Source: Tigriopus japonicus (lineage: Eukaryota > Arthropoda > Copepoda > Harpacticoida > Harpacticidae). Taken from it: a stretch of 64,000 nucleotides of DNA. Shown in pieces: positions 45,302 through 57,085 of the stretch. The stretch is taken from contig JAAGOF010000213.1 of NCBI GenBank assembly GCA_010645155.1, forward strand, positions 327,229-391,228, in the 5' to 3' direction. Under the pieces are notes generated by a model. It worked only from the letters and a program-made list of their open reading frames with translations, was not told the DNA's origin and did no database searches. Each line of letters starts with the position of its first letter. Position 1 is the first letter of the stretch. The position numbers were made by a program, and so were the translations under genes.

Positions 45302-46489
45302 TTTTCTTCTGCTTTTCTTCTTTATTTCAACCACGTAATTGTCGCAACTGTTTCGGCATTTTTCAGCTATTTTATCAACTATTTTGTCGAAAACAAGAGC
45401 TAGCTAAAATGTTAACATTTTTGTCGTTTTCACCAACTGAAAATCAGCTTCCTACTTATAATTGGCCAGAAAGAAAATACGCAAAAAGCTTGGATTTCCT
45501 GGGATTTGAAGGTGCTGGCACTCCCTTTGAGCATGATGCTCTTAGAGCACAAGTCAACCATTTTACAAACACTAAGCTGACCTCAAGTTCAATATAAATT
45601 GCTTCCAAGGACCAACAATCATTAAATGGACGCTTAAATGGAATTAATAGCCTTATAAAGGATTTATGGTTTCTGTATTTGACTATTTTTGAGACCAAAG
45701 TAATTAAAATTGATAACACTTTAAAAGTAAATGACTCTGTAAATAACACATGCCAGTCATACAAGTTCATAAACAGAAAAGCTAATATTGTTGAATGACA
45801 CAGAAATTAACAATTCTTATCCAAAGTATTAATACCATCCTTGTTTTTTTGAACAATTCATATCCATTCCGATGAAATTCGAAAGGAAATTAATGTTTTA
45901 AAAAATGTTTAGACCCCTAATTTATCGTACAAATAATTGTTCGTCCTGGACAGACAATATGACAAAGTAATGCATGAATTGCATTGGGTAAGAACTTGGA
46001 AGAGTGTGGCTTTGTCATCTTTACGTATGAATGAAACTTTCTTCTTGAAAGCGACATAAAATCAAGAGTTGAAACTTATAAGCAAAACTATCAAAGAAAC
46101 GAAAAATTTGCAAAGCCATCTATTGTTACCCATTGTTTAGTTGCGCTTCATTTCCCAGTCACCAACCAGTCCATCTTAGCTTTATAAAAGCAATGGCTCT
46201 TTGGTGATATGCTTCCGATTTCAATTTCAGGGGCTTGGTAGGCACCAGATATCAAATTTGAGTTCAAGAAATAGTGGGTTTGGCATTTCTTACATGTTGA
46301 GACTGTTGTTGCAAAAAATGCGCAGGTCGATTTTTTCTTTGCAGCTACACTCATTAAATGAATGGGCTATCTGAAAGGTTTAAAAGAAGCTATTTGTGCT
46401 ACATTTCTCTTCAGTCTATGGGGAAAAGCTCACGATTGAAGGTTTGAGGAGTTGATCGCCATCAAAAGAAGTTGTTTTTAAGATTCAAA
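45302..46489. other. Intergenic, nothing recognised
   Basis: No supported feature. Confidence 0.4.
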
Positions 46490-46636
46490 ATGAATAAGGC
46501 TACTATTCTTTCTCAACTTTGCATCTTGGCGTTACTCATCTTGATCTCAGCCTCAAAACCTCGATTTGACGACAATCCGTATAGAGAGACAAGGCGACCT
46601 AAAATTAGACACGATTCTGGAAGTTTTCAACCCGGG
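46490..46636 (+). CDS. First coding exon of an unrecognised small secreted protein
   Basis: ATG at 46490 opens MNKATILSQLCILALLILIS, a strong signal peptide, followed by ASKPRFDDNPYRETRRPKIR and HDSGSFQPG, a basic, Arg/Pro-rich mature segment. The exon ends in phase 0 at a GGG|GTAAGT donor. No following exon is certain. A candidate at 50117-50316 has a good acceptor (TTTTATTTTAG) and reads in phase 0 as a hydrophobic/Pro-rich tail, but another frame of the same segment ends in an acidic LDERAFSPENLDNDFLEDM, so the link is doubtful. A peptide precursor is possible; no dibasic-flanked repeats are seen. Confidence 0.45.
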
Positions 46637-47930
46637 GTAAGTTTTCGGCCTCAATGACAAATTTAGGTGTACAATTACAAAGACTCCAAATATTTTAGAT
46701 AAACATATTTGACAAAATAAGTTAATTTTAAATTGTCAAAAACGGCTGTGTTAGGTTTGTGACGCACATGAAAATAATGAGAATGCATTTTTTGGTAAAA
46801 TTTGTAGTTCTTTTTCCAAGATTGAGTTTAATTCCCTAAAAGAACCAACTGAATTGACAATAGGTAAAAGGATGCAATTTTTACCAAGAATGTCTCTTTG
46901 GCATAAGATTGTCAAACTAAAGAAAAATGTCATTTGCATAAAATAAAACCCAATAATAGTCCTAATAATTGACAGTCTTCTCATTCTCCCATCCTCTTAA
47001 AGAGGAAACAGTCTTATATCCTGTAAAAAATATCGATCAAAAACTCTTTGCAGGGAATCCCATTCCTTGTAGCGGTATTAAAAGAAATCTGCCACCCCCA
47101 AGAAAAAAAAAATTAAATGTTAATGGATGAAGTTTAAAATCACCATATTACCAATGTTTTTGGAAACTTATAGAATAAGATGCATTTTAGAAAATATTTT
47201 TTGGGGTTCATTAATTGCATTTTGATGGATGGTGCTCGGTATTTTTAAGGACAAAAAATAGATGAAAAAGGTTTCCACATTTGTCTCTTTTGAGAGAGTT
47301 TTTTGCTTCCTTAATAGCGCTGTCTTGTATAACATTAATGAATCCAAAATGAAGAAACTATTTCTGAGGCAATGCGATGTTTGTAAATTATCTTGGCTTG
47401 ACAAACTTGTCACAAAATTGTTCAGATTCTTTTAATGAGACTCTGGTTCTGATTTTCAGGAAAAGTGAAATAGTGCCAACTAATGTAAGCTATTCCAAGT
47501 ATTGCTCAAGGGTCTTCTTTATGGCATGGTGTTAGTGATTTTGAATATAACTCAAAGTTTTCTTAAAAGCCCATTTAAGGTAAAATTTGACCAATAAGCA
47601 CCGCTTCGGTAAAACATTAAACATTTAAGTCGAATTGTCATTTACTCTTTTTGCGAATTTAGAAGGTACAGAGTAGTTCGGGAAAAATGATGAAAAGATC
47701 AATCGCATTTTTTGAATTCTTGTAAGTAACTCTTTTCCTAATTTTAATTTAGACAAAAGGCATTTTACCCACAAATTTACCCATGACTTCTTTTAATGGC
47801 AAACCTTAAGGATGATTCATACGAAATGGAAGAACAAAAAAGATGCACCTTATATCAATGCTTTGGATACATGTGCTTTTGATCCCAACAATTATGTCCA
47901 ATTTTAACAACAGCAAAAGTTCCTTATAAC
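46637..47930. other. Possible intron or intergenic, with a LINE 3' tail
   Basis: 47052-47110 holds GGGAATCCCATTCCTTGTAG, ATTAAAAG and a C/A-rich tail, the 3' end of the LINE at 2785 with nothing upstream: an extreme 5' truncation. Nothing else is recognised. Confidence 0.55.
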
Positions 47931-48415
47931 TAGGGGTGCAGATTTCAGGCAAATAAGATTTTATGCCCAAAACCATGTTTATTTGCTGTTTGTTAGCTTG
48001 CCAAGTTTATTTGCCATTTTTCATTTTATTTGCCATTTTGGAGCAAATAAATACAAAATTAGTCGTTTTTTGGTCAAATCAATGCAAAAATTGTCGTTTT
48101 TGTTCAAATAATGGAAGAAAAATTTTTTGCTCAAACTTTTTTGTTTAAAGGATATATTGATTATTCAACGGAATAAAAATGCTTTCTCTTAAATGTTCAC
48201 ATTACTGTATTCCACTTTATTGTTGGTGAAACATAATGCTCATTTTCCAAATTTAGTGGCCATAGTTGCGATATTTTGGTAAATTTTTGTGTCTTTTTGC
48301 CATTTTATTTGCCATTTCCTTGTTTATTTGCCATTTTATTTGTCAATTTGGACGCTTTTATTTGCCATTTTTGGGGCCTAAAAGGCATTTTATTTGCCAG
48401 AAATCTTCACCCCTA
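47931..48415 (+). mobile_element. TTTGCC-family hAT-like MITE, copy 1
   Basis: Starts TAGGGGTGCAGATTTCAGGC and ends CAGAAATCTTCACCCCTA, with near-identical flanks CTTATAAC (47923-47930) and CTTATGAC (48416-48423). The interior is full of TTTATTTGCCATTTT words near both ends and has a shared core (AATGCTTTCTCTTAAATGTT). No ORF. The 8-bp duplication and TAGGG ends fit hAT. Confidence 0.9.
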
Positions 48416-48423
48416 CTTATGAC

Positions 48424-50116
48424 AATAAACGTCGGTGTCACTAACGTTCTATTTTCAAAATAGGTCAGTCACGAGAAAAACCGTCATTGCCTGACGGTTA
48501 TTATTAGACTGACGTAAAAATGTCTTTTATGACTTTAAAAGTCATTTTTTGTAATTCCCATCATTTTCTGGTACCTATAGGGCAAAAAGTCACAGAAAAT
48601 GATAGAAAACTGCTGTCAATGGACAAAAATGCTCATATCCATCTGTCCAACTATAATTCAAAATATTTGGTTGTCCAACCTATAAAACTTATAGATAAGT
48701 AAAACTTATTTAAAGACTTGGAGATTGGAGTCACAAAAATTTGTTACCAAATCTATTCTTAAATACAAAATTATGTACCAATATTACTCACATTAATTGT
48801 AAAAACATTTGCCAATAAATAAATGTCAACGTCTGAGGTTTATGTACTCCAAAATAAAGTTCTTGTTATTTCCGATCGCATACTTGTACGAGTACAGAAA
48901 ATAGTTCCTTGCCTTTTCTTCGCATTACATGTGATGTTGCATAATTCAATCTTAAAAAATATCAGAGCCAATTTTTGCGAGTCTACGTTAGTTCATTCAG
49001 CAAGCATTTTTTTTCTCTTATTGGAAAAAAAATTGTTAGCCGTTGATTTTATTGGAAGATTAATAAAGAAAATAAATATTAGAATTAGTTTATTGCTATT
49101 TAAAGATTTTGTGCAGTGGTTGCTAACAAATTTGACATCTACAATCTTCCTGGAGAATCAAATGGTAATTTGAGATATTGCTAAATAATTGATGGAAGGT
49201 AAAACCGGTAGAATAGAAAGTTGAACGATGTAACTTTGCCAAACTTTAGCCAAACTATTTTAAAGAAAGACCGCGTTATCCAAAGTTGCAATCAATACTC
49301 AAATGTGGCTAACATTTAACATTGGAACGCTTTGAGCACCAGAGAGATCGCTATTATTTCAATTTAGAAAGTGTTTCTAAACTTGAAAAGAACGATGTCT
49401 TTCAATCTTGGTGTTAGCAAGATCGATTGCAAAGCAATGGGACATTCACAAAGGTTGTTCATGTGAGCATTGTAAATCATACCGCTTGCAGTGAAACAGA
49501 GCCGCTGGCTGTGCTACATTGCTTTGCCCATTTTGGTAAATTCAAGTTGTCTCAATTTTAGCGTGTATTCAATTAGTCCAAGTCTCTGGAAATGATTGCT
49601 TTAATTTATAGTTAGATACCTTTGCCTGCACCTGGTTGGTAATATGCTGAGTTTATTAGGTAGAAAATAAGATACATAAAATCATACATTCCTTTAAAGA
49701 AAGTGATTCTTTTTATTTGTCTTTTAGGGAAGTATTTTTGAATTTTATTATTATTCTATGGTATCAACTGAACCAATATAAATCTTGTAGTCAATTTTTG
49801 GACCACTGTTAAGTCCTATTTTTGCAGCAAATCAAGTGGTTTTTATCTAATTACCCTAAAAGTGAATTTTGCATATTATTGACCCAATTCCAACCAAGGT
49901 ACTTTAACGTGAAATATCAATTGCTTACAACTCTTGGAATGCACATAAAAATTTATATGACTTGGATTTGCCAAATTAGACCCAGCAACTCAGTACAGCC
50001 AACAGTCTTGTTTTACCACTACCGGTATGATTTCAAACGCTCACTTGAGCAACCTTTGTGCATGTTCCATTGGGCTCTGTCTTATTGACTACATAAGTTT
50101 TTCCATTTTATTTTAG
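48424..50116. other. Gene-free region
   Basis: Open frames here lack recognisable domains, splice support or codon character. Nothing called. Confidence 0.4.
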
Positions 50117-50316
50117 GCACTTGGATTGTTGGGCATGTTGCTCTCAGCGTTAACACTGATAGGGGCGGAAACATTTGTAGCCCCTTATTTCTCGCCAACT
50201 CCTCCTCCTCCTTCCATTGCGGTTGAAGTTCCGGTCCAAATGCTACTCTTAAACTTGACGAGCGAGCTTTTTCTCCTGAAAACCTTGACAACGATTTTCT
50301 TGAAGACATGTGATTA
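50117..50316 (+). other. Candidate terminal exon, frame uncertain
   Basis: A good acceptor (TTTTATTTTAG) precedes a segment readable in more than one frame: a hydrophobic/Pro frame (ALGLLGMLLSALTLIGAET) to a stop at 50315-50317, and a frame ending LDERAFSPENLDNDFLEDM that is closed upstream by a stop. The minus strand is also open. It may belong to the gene starting at 46490. Confidence 0.2.
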
Positions 50317-50807
50317 ATTTTTCACTCTCTTGGAAGCAGCCTTTACCGTTTACTTACTTTTATCTATATTCATGAGGCAAAAAAATGTTTTTATGAGGTA
50401 TTTGTTGGTGGAAAACAGCAGGAAAAGGCTCTGAGGCTACTAAATCATGGAAATTCAAGTATAATGGTGTGACTACTACTATGATGTGTGCACTTCATAG
50501 TGCCCTCAATATCTTACCAATATTCTAATGCACCCCTCCAGCTGATTATCTTTTCCTCATTTCCACTCGCTTCTGTCTTTCGTTTTACACTTTTACCCTG
50601 TATCTTGATTGTAGAAAATCTTCGACAGTAAAGCCGATACCTTCACTCCCGATGTGTGCCTCAGGTCACATGCTAGCCGTACCGATTCAAATATTTCGAG
50701 TACGGTTTACTACATCAAGCTTTACCTGTATCAATAAGTGATTGATTGCAATTACATTTTTTTTTTTGTAAAACAAATGAACCTTTTGTAGAATAAATCC
50801 CATCACT
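50317..50807. other. Intergenic, nothing recognised
   Basis: No supported feature; the target duplication of the next MITE occupies 50799-50807. Confidence 0.4.
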
Positions 50808-51271
50808 TAGGGTGCAGATTTCAAGCAAATAATATTTTATGCCCAAAAACATGTTTATTTGCTATTTGTTGGCTTGCCAAGTTTATTTGCCATTTTGGAC
50901 AAATAAATACAAAATTTGTCTTTTTTTGGTCAAATCAATGCAAAAATTGTTGTTTCTGTACAAAAATTGGAAGAAAGAAATTTTGCCCAAAATGTTTTGT
51001 TTAAAGGATATATTGATTATTCAACGGAATAAAAATGCTTTCTCTTAAATGTTCACATTACTGCATTCCACTTAATTATTGGTGATACATAATGCTCATT
51101 TTCCAAATTTTGTGACCAGTTCTGCTTAATTTTGGTAATTTTTTATGTCTATTTGCTATTTTATTTGCCATTTCCTTGTTAATTGGCCATTTTATTTGCA
51201 AATTTGGACGCTTTTATTTGCCATTTTTTGGGGAAAGGCATGTTTTATTTGCCAGAAATCTGCAACCCGTA
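50808..51271 (+). mobile_element. TTTGCC-family hAT-like MITE, copy 2
   Basis: Starts TAGGGTGCAGATTTCAAGCA and ends AGAAATCTGCAACCCGTA, flanked by CCCATCACT on both sides (50799-50807 and 51272-51280). It is strongly similar to copy 1 in the core (TTTAAAGGATATATTGATTA, AATGCTTTCTCTTAAATGTT). Confidence 0.9.
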
Positions 51272-51280
51272 CCCATCACT

Positions 51281-54269
51281 CTGTTAAGGCCGTTTCAAGG
51301 TTGCAAAAAGTGAACTGTACTGTAGACTACCAGTTTCATGAGCCAAACTAATTTGCTTAATTGAAAAGATTATTCTCATGTAAATTTCAGTCTTTAAAGA
51401 AAATACGTAACACATGGTATGTAATATGGACGATATTGAAATTTTAACCCTGAAAACTTGAATTGTTTGTTTGGAAATAAACGATGCAAAGACATATGTA
51501 ACACGAGCACAATTCGTTTATCAATGACTATCACTTTACGTCTTTGCTTCTGGTCCTTCATTTTTTGTTTCACATTTCATTTCACCTTGCATTTTTCTTC
51601 ATTAAAGAAATGACCATCCACCTATAGGAGTGTGTGAGTGTCTGCGACAATGAATAATAAACATAAAAAGTTTGAGATTTGTCATCATGACTTAGGCAAT
51701 GCAAGAAAAAGCAGGATATGAATTTGAAAGAAATTTGAAATTTGAAAAAATATGATATGAGTTTGATGCTGTTATATGTTTTTTTTATTTAGTGGCACTG
51801 TATTTGAATAACGAAAAGCTTTATCCAAATTCTGGATGTTGCGGTCTACTCGTCAATTTGGATTTCTTTCTTCCGTTAAAAGCACGAAATCTAGTCAGAA
51901 TGCTAACTAAATCGCATTCATCATATCACACGCCCTTGTGATTTCGTTGTCGCTTTTTGGCAAATCCTTTTACAAGCTATTTTCATCCTAATCGGTGAAA
52001 CGAACCGAATTCGACTAGTTTGTAAAGCACACAAGATCATCATTTGTCCTCGTTTCAACCGGGAATTTCTCCATTCGAATGAGCCGGAAAATTAGCCGAT
52101 AATGGAGCATCCAGCTTCTAGTCTGTTCATGAAGATAAAACATCGACCATGGTGCACGCTATAATCAGTTGGGCACATCCCCAATTCCCATTCTCAATCA
52201 TGGCCATAACTGCCATAAACCCATTCTCCCCAACATCCATATGTGTGAGTTCGCAACTAACGATCCTCGATGCCTTTGGTACGTTCATATCGTATGTGGA
52301 GCAAGCGGGATCGACTCAACATGTGTACATGAAAAAGCTAGCAAGCTAGCGGGTATAGTTTATGTACTGTGTGTATCAATTCAACTCGCTCTCGGGCCCA
52401 ATTTACATCTCAGATACACTGAAGTTGAGGCAAGTAGAGGCTTCCAACGCCTACACAGGTGCCACAAGAGTTCAGGCCAGCCATTCGGACGAAATTGTCG
52501 GGCTCAAATGAAGTCAGGATGAGAGGCTAGGATTGGTTCATATGGCTTTTTTCCATTGGCAATGAGACAGACTGGCAAACCTGGATTTATGGTTGGCGAT
52601 GCGAGTGTCAGTTCAGTTCGTGCGGGTTACCGGGTGAGTGAAGATTTTGAGACAACTTGCTGGAAACGAAAACATTTGGATGAGTGTGTAGAAAACACAA
52701 ACAACTATGGAGGAGAAGGTGAGAACTTTATTGTTTTGATGGATCAGGTTTGCCAAGCAAAAGGGGGTTCTTCCTCGAGATGGTTGGTTGATTGCAGAAG
52801 AAGATTTCATCTGGTTGGAGCATCTTGAAGTTGTGGAGGTTAGATTAGGGTGTGTCTTATGAGTGACATTCCAGAGCTTGGAAGTCGTTCACTACCTTTT
52901 GCACCTGTCTTTCTTCGGTAAATTCGGTAGCTTTGTGGCCACTCTTGGGATCCGATTAAGTAAACAGTCTTGTTAAAATAAATCAAATTTCACTTTGGCT
53001 CTGTCAGATAAGTCAAACAGTCTTGCGGCAGATTTCATTCATGCCAAGAGGTCTTCTTGAGGATTCGCATAACCCTTTGCATCGCCAGTTTTTTATGTGA
53101 GCTAGACTCGAGTATAATTGATCATATTTAAGCTCCCGGGGTCTCTCAAAACTGGCCCTAAACCTTCAAAACTTGTTCTTTGACTCTAGTCCCCAAGAGC
53201 ATTTTTCTGTTTTCCCCTCCTCGCCCATGATTTCAAGGCCGTTGATTGAGCCAAAAGTGAGTGAGCTCTCATTGGACAGTTGAAAAATTTGGACACACGA
53301 GTCAACATCGTAAGAAGATCATCATCATCATCATAGTGTCAAATTCGTATTCAAGTCATGAATGGTGGACTGGCAATGGAACTTAATAGCTTCACTGTCC
53401 GTTGAGATCTGTTGAGCCATCATGATTGTGAAGTGAGTGTATCAAATCGTTGTTGGAATCTCTTAAACTTGTCCGCTGACCTTGTTCTGCAATTGGTGGT
53501 CAGTTTGTAAACAATGGGACAGGGAAGTCTGGGCAGCATTTTTGCAAATCCTATTTATAATTTCAGGTTGTGGCAGGAGGAGGGAGGAAGAGGATGATGG
53601 TTCCTCAGATCCATTTTCAGATGAACGCCTGTTTCCCAAACAAAAAGGATTGAACAAATTGGTGCCTGTCCAAAACTTTGGGAAGTGTTTTTGCCGTTGC
53701 TCCGACATGCAGAGATCTGACGGGGCATATATCAAGATTTCAAGCCACATGTGGGAACGATGAAGATCGCCTGCTCAAGAATTCTTCAGCATTCAAGTAA
53801 AGGGTGGCCCTGTCATAGAGATTACTAGATGGTCCATCACTCATGTTGCCGAGCGCTCCCTGTTAAGAACGTTAGGGCATGCTCACTGTCCATTGATCAT
53901 TGAGTCTCAAGTGAACGTCGACTTACTCTAAATTCCTCTATGGAATTTTTCGGTGAGGAATTGAGATTCAAATTCTATGCCATCCATCTTCAAAGACGAA
54001 TAAGTGAGGAGCACTTTTGGCTTCCGAACGCTCTGTTGAAGAATTACCAAGCATCTAAAGCCCTTTCGGGACATCCTATACACACACATGTCGCCAGGTT
54101 TCAATGGAAGGAATTCAAGCCCGATATGGACAGGTGTGTACGTGTATGTGGTTCTTCTTTAAGAAGGTCGTCTACTGTCCTAAGTTCACTTGCCAAAGCG
54201 AGTCACGCACCTTTTCAGGGCGATCTGACTTCAATCAGAAGATAACCTGCCCACAAATTCCGCTCTTAT
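51281..54269. other. Region upstream of the membrane-protein gene, no gene seen
   Basis: Base composition becomes less AT-rich towards 52100-54200, and several open frames occur, but none has recognisable domains. An acceptor-like CTCTTATAG ends at 54271, so part of this region may be 5' UTR exon and intron of the gene at 54335. Confidence 0.4.
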
Positions 54270-54334
54270 AGGAAAAAAGATTCTTGTCTCCGATCATTCG
54301 ATTGCATGTAGAAGAAGTATTCAGCCTAGAAATC

Positions 54335-55747
54335 ATGACCATCATGCCGTCGTCAAGACAATCGTGGTTTTGGAGCCTCTGTGTTTTCCTGAGCCTCTTC
54401 AATTACTGTGTTCAAGTGGCGATTTGTGCCCAAGAGGGATCTTCCGAACTTGGCGAGAATTCGTTGTCAGCCTCGGGCAACAACTTCGTGGACGACGATT
54501 ATTATGATAACCATACCCAACCAACTGAGACCATTGGCGAGGAAGAAGAAGAAGTGGAAGAAGTGGAAGACCACAAGTCAAACGAAACTATCTATTATGA
54601 AGCTCCATCTGTGTTCATAAAGGGGCAAGTCATCCCCGGGAGTGAAGTGCAACCAACTACCCCCACCCCAACCACCCTCCAAACATCTCCAACTGAGAGA
54701 GACAATACGTTCATTGTGTCAGAAGAAAACAGTTTCACGTGGTCAACCCTTAGCGACACCTGGTGGAAGCTCCTCATATGGGGAGTCGTATTATTCTTTC
54801 TTCTCCTACTCTGTTGCTTCTTCACCCGATGCTGTTATCTGATCTGGGATTGCTGTACCGATCCCTTTTGGGGCTATTGTCCCCGATGTGTCGGTTGTGA
54901 GAAGTTTCTTCGAGGAGGTTCTTCCGATCAAGATGAAGAGAACCAATGCAAGGAATCGGATGATCAAGACTTTCTGGGAGGCGAGGCACTTCCTCAATTA
55001 TACGAGACCCAATACTTTAACTGGCTTCATTTGTTCGGCCTGAAAACGGGTGGGCGTTGCGGCGAGTATTCTTTGGCAGTGAGCGAGAAACAGTATTTGG
55101 AGCTCAATGATTACGACAGCCCAATGAAGCATCATGCCGAAGATCACAACAACGACTCGTTATTGGGCCAAAGCGATGAGCCTGATGATCTCAGTTCAAG
55201 CATCAACTTCCAGCACATGAGCCCGAGGAAAACGAGTAAGAATGGATTAAACATCGAGCATGGACACATGGGCAAATATCAGGCCCTGCCAAACACCGAG
55301 TTCGAAATGGTTCCCATCATCCGAACTCAAACCAACCACCAAAGACGATTGTCCAATGGGTGCAAACGCAAGAGCCGATCCATGGAATCGTTTGGAGTCA
55401 CATCCCAGATGCGGAATGGACCTCCAATGCCTGGCAATGAAACCTCGAGTAACTCTCGAAGTCAGGTGGATGTGCATGTGAATCATCAACACAATGGATC
55501 GGCCATGTGCACGTCCACGGCTGATAAGTACAGCCAGACCGATTTGACCTTGGACCACGAGGTTCCCAGTCAGAATAATAATATTAATCATAATAGTATG
55601 ACCATTCGGTCCACGGGCAGCACTGGGAGAGTCCGCACTCAACCCACGCAATGTCCTCTACCCAAAGTGCCGCAAAGACAGAAACACACGAGCAGCCAAA
55701 TGGAACGAGAGATTCTTTATGGGAGAGAGACGCCCATTCTCACTTGA
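54335..55747 (+). CDS. Type I single-pass membrane protein, Cys-rich juxtamembrane, unknown function
   Basis: The first in-frame ATG at 54335 (a second at 54344) opens MTIMPSSRQSWFW followed by a hydrophobic core (SLCVFLSLFNYCVQVAICA), a signal peptide; the product is 470 aa. The ectodomain (about 35-143) is acidic, with a Glu run near 69-76, a Thr/Pro stretch (TTPTPTTLQTSPTE) and N-glycosylation sequons (NHT, NET). One TM segment spans about 145-165 (LLIWGVVLFFLLLLCCFF), followed by cysteines that could be palmitoylated or bind metal (RCCYLIWDCC, YCPRCVGCEKF). The long cytoplasmic tail is polar and low complexity with a basic KRKSRSMES patch. It is uninterrupted. AATAAA lies at 55823. I recognise no family; an adaptor-like neuronal membrane protein is only a guess. 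Confidence 0.8.
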   Translation: MTIMPSSRQSWFWSLCVFLSLFNYCVQVAICAQEGSSELGENSLSASGNNFVDDDYYDNHTQPTETIGEEEEEVEEVEDHKSNETIYYEAPSVFIKGQVIPGSEVQPTTPTPTTLQTSPTERDNTFIVSEENSFTWSTLSDTWWKLLIWGVVLFFLLLLCCFFTRCCYLIWDCCTDPFWGYCPRCVGCEKFLRGGSSDQDEENQCKESDDQDFLGGEALPQLYETQYFNWLHLFGLKTGGRCGEYSLAVSEKQYLELNDYDSPMKHHAEDHNNDSLLGQSDEPDDLSSSINFQHMSPRKTSKNGLNIEHGHMGKYQALPNTEFEMVPIIRTQTNHQRRLSNGCKRKSRSMESFGVTSQMRNGPPMPGNETSSNSRSQVDVHVNHQHNGSAMCTSTADKYSQTDLTLDHEVPSQNNNINHNSMTIRSTGSTGRVRTQPTQCPLPKVPQRQKHTSSQMEREILYGRETPILT

Positions 55748-55822
55748 TGAAACCTAACGTAATTCAAGCTAATGTCACAATCAATCCAAAGCGGCCAGTA
55801 TCTTGGCCTCGATATTAAGTCT

Positions 55823-55828
55823 AATAAA
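55823..55828 (+). promoter_or_regulatory. Polyadenylation signal of the membrane-protein gene
   Basis: AATAAA 76 nt after the stop codon, the first one downstream. Confidence 0.55.
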
Positions 55829-57059
55829 CGTTTAACCGGCTTCAAGAACCCAGAGTGTTTGTCAAGTTATTATTAGAAAAGGGTGAATTCCCGATTTTTC
55901 GGGAATTCAGACTGAAATGTACGAGGGATATCCAGACTAAAGGAGGTTTAACCTTGTTACTCATTTAAATGCACGATTTATGGATTGGTGCACAATATTA
56001 AAATGAAGATTTATCACTTATGAACAGATGTTGCTTTACAAATTTTGTTGTTAGTCAAACTTGTTCGAAGCCATGACTTTATTAGACAAGCTAAATGGGT
56101 GACCCCTGCATACGTAGAAAATAAGCGTAAAGAGTGAGCAGCATGACATATCAAACCCATGAACTCAATCAAAACTCGGTCACACGTTAACCAACTGGGC
56201 AACAACTATTTCCCCTGTTTTAATTAACTGTGATCTTTTTATCGCGATTGTTTTACATTGCAACCTTTTTACCCTGACCTTAGTTGTGACATTTTTATTG
56301 TGACCTGCTTAACCGTGACCATTTTGTTTGTGGCCTTTTTACCGCACCCCTACCTCAATGGCAAAAAATACCGTTCTGTAATCAATCATGTTAAAAAAGT
56401 AAATAGTGTATCAATGGAAAAGCAAAAAATTGTGAAGGGAAAGAAAACAATTTCTCAACAGAAATGAATGCTGCCAACAAATATGAAGACTGAAGTTAGG
56501 TTACATTTGCAAAAGGTATGAGTAATAAGCAATTTTGGTGGGAACAATTGTAAAAAAATCGCAACCATACTAATTTCTTGCAAAAAAACTAAAATTGAAA
56601 GTTCAGATCGAAAGAGGGCTTACCCTAAACTGGAGAAAAAAACAACATCAAATCAACACAAAATCATTGACTGGGTTGTTGTGGATTAAAGTCTCATACC
56701 AAATCAAGACACGTTCGTGATTCATTCCGTTTGTGATTCAATTGTAATGACAGCAATTAAAGAAAACAGTTTTAGATATTCTCAGGCACAGTATTTTCGA
56801 AATTGATTGACTTGCTATGAAATTGTTATTTACTTTGTATCCACAGATATATCCATGATCTTGTATTAAAAGACTTCGGGGTCTAACAAACTTTTGAGAA
56901 GACGACATGAAATCCTCCATTTTGTTTACAGTTTTCTTTTCAGAACATTTTTTTATTATATTTCGATTTTCGATTCGCCTCGAAGAAAGGGGGAAATTTC
57001 CCTTATTCTAGATTCAATTTGTTTCAGGCACAAATTTTAAGTCATGATCTTATCATTTC
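55829..57059. other. Convergent intergenic region
   Basis: Between a plus-strand and a minus-strand gene. 56225-56350 contains five or so degenerate TTGTGACCTTTTTACC words, a decayed tandem repeat. Nothing else is recognised. Confidence 0.5.
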
Positions 57060-57065
57060 TTTATT
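57060..57065 (-). promoter_or_regulatory. Polyadenylation signal of the secreted Tyr/Pro-rich gene
   Basis: AATAAA on the minus strand 21 nt beyond the stop codon at 57086. Confidence 0.55.
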
Positions 57066-57085
57066 TTCATTTTTTGTTTGAACAT

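Noticed and set aside
50082..50309. Minus-strand 75-codon frame overlapping the candidate exon
   Set aside because: Overlaps a segment open in several frames, no splice or domain support.
47940..51350. Possible CRISPR-like arrays of TTTATTTGCC words
   Set aside because: Spacing is irregular and the words lie inside TIR-bounded MITEs with target duplications, in a eukaryotic genome.
53482..54245. Two plus-strand frames upstream of the membrane-protein gene
   Set aside because: No recognisable features; composition and position fit UTR or intron, and no splice path into the coding exon keeps a frame I can support.
55247..55651. A 134-codon minus-strand frame within the membrane-protein gene
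   Set aside because: Antisense shadow of the plus-strand coding region; no start context or domain.
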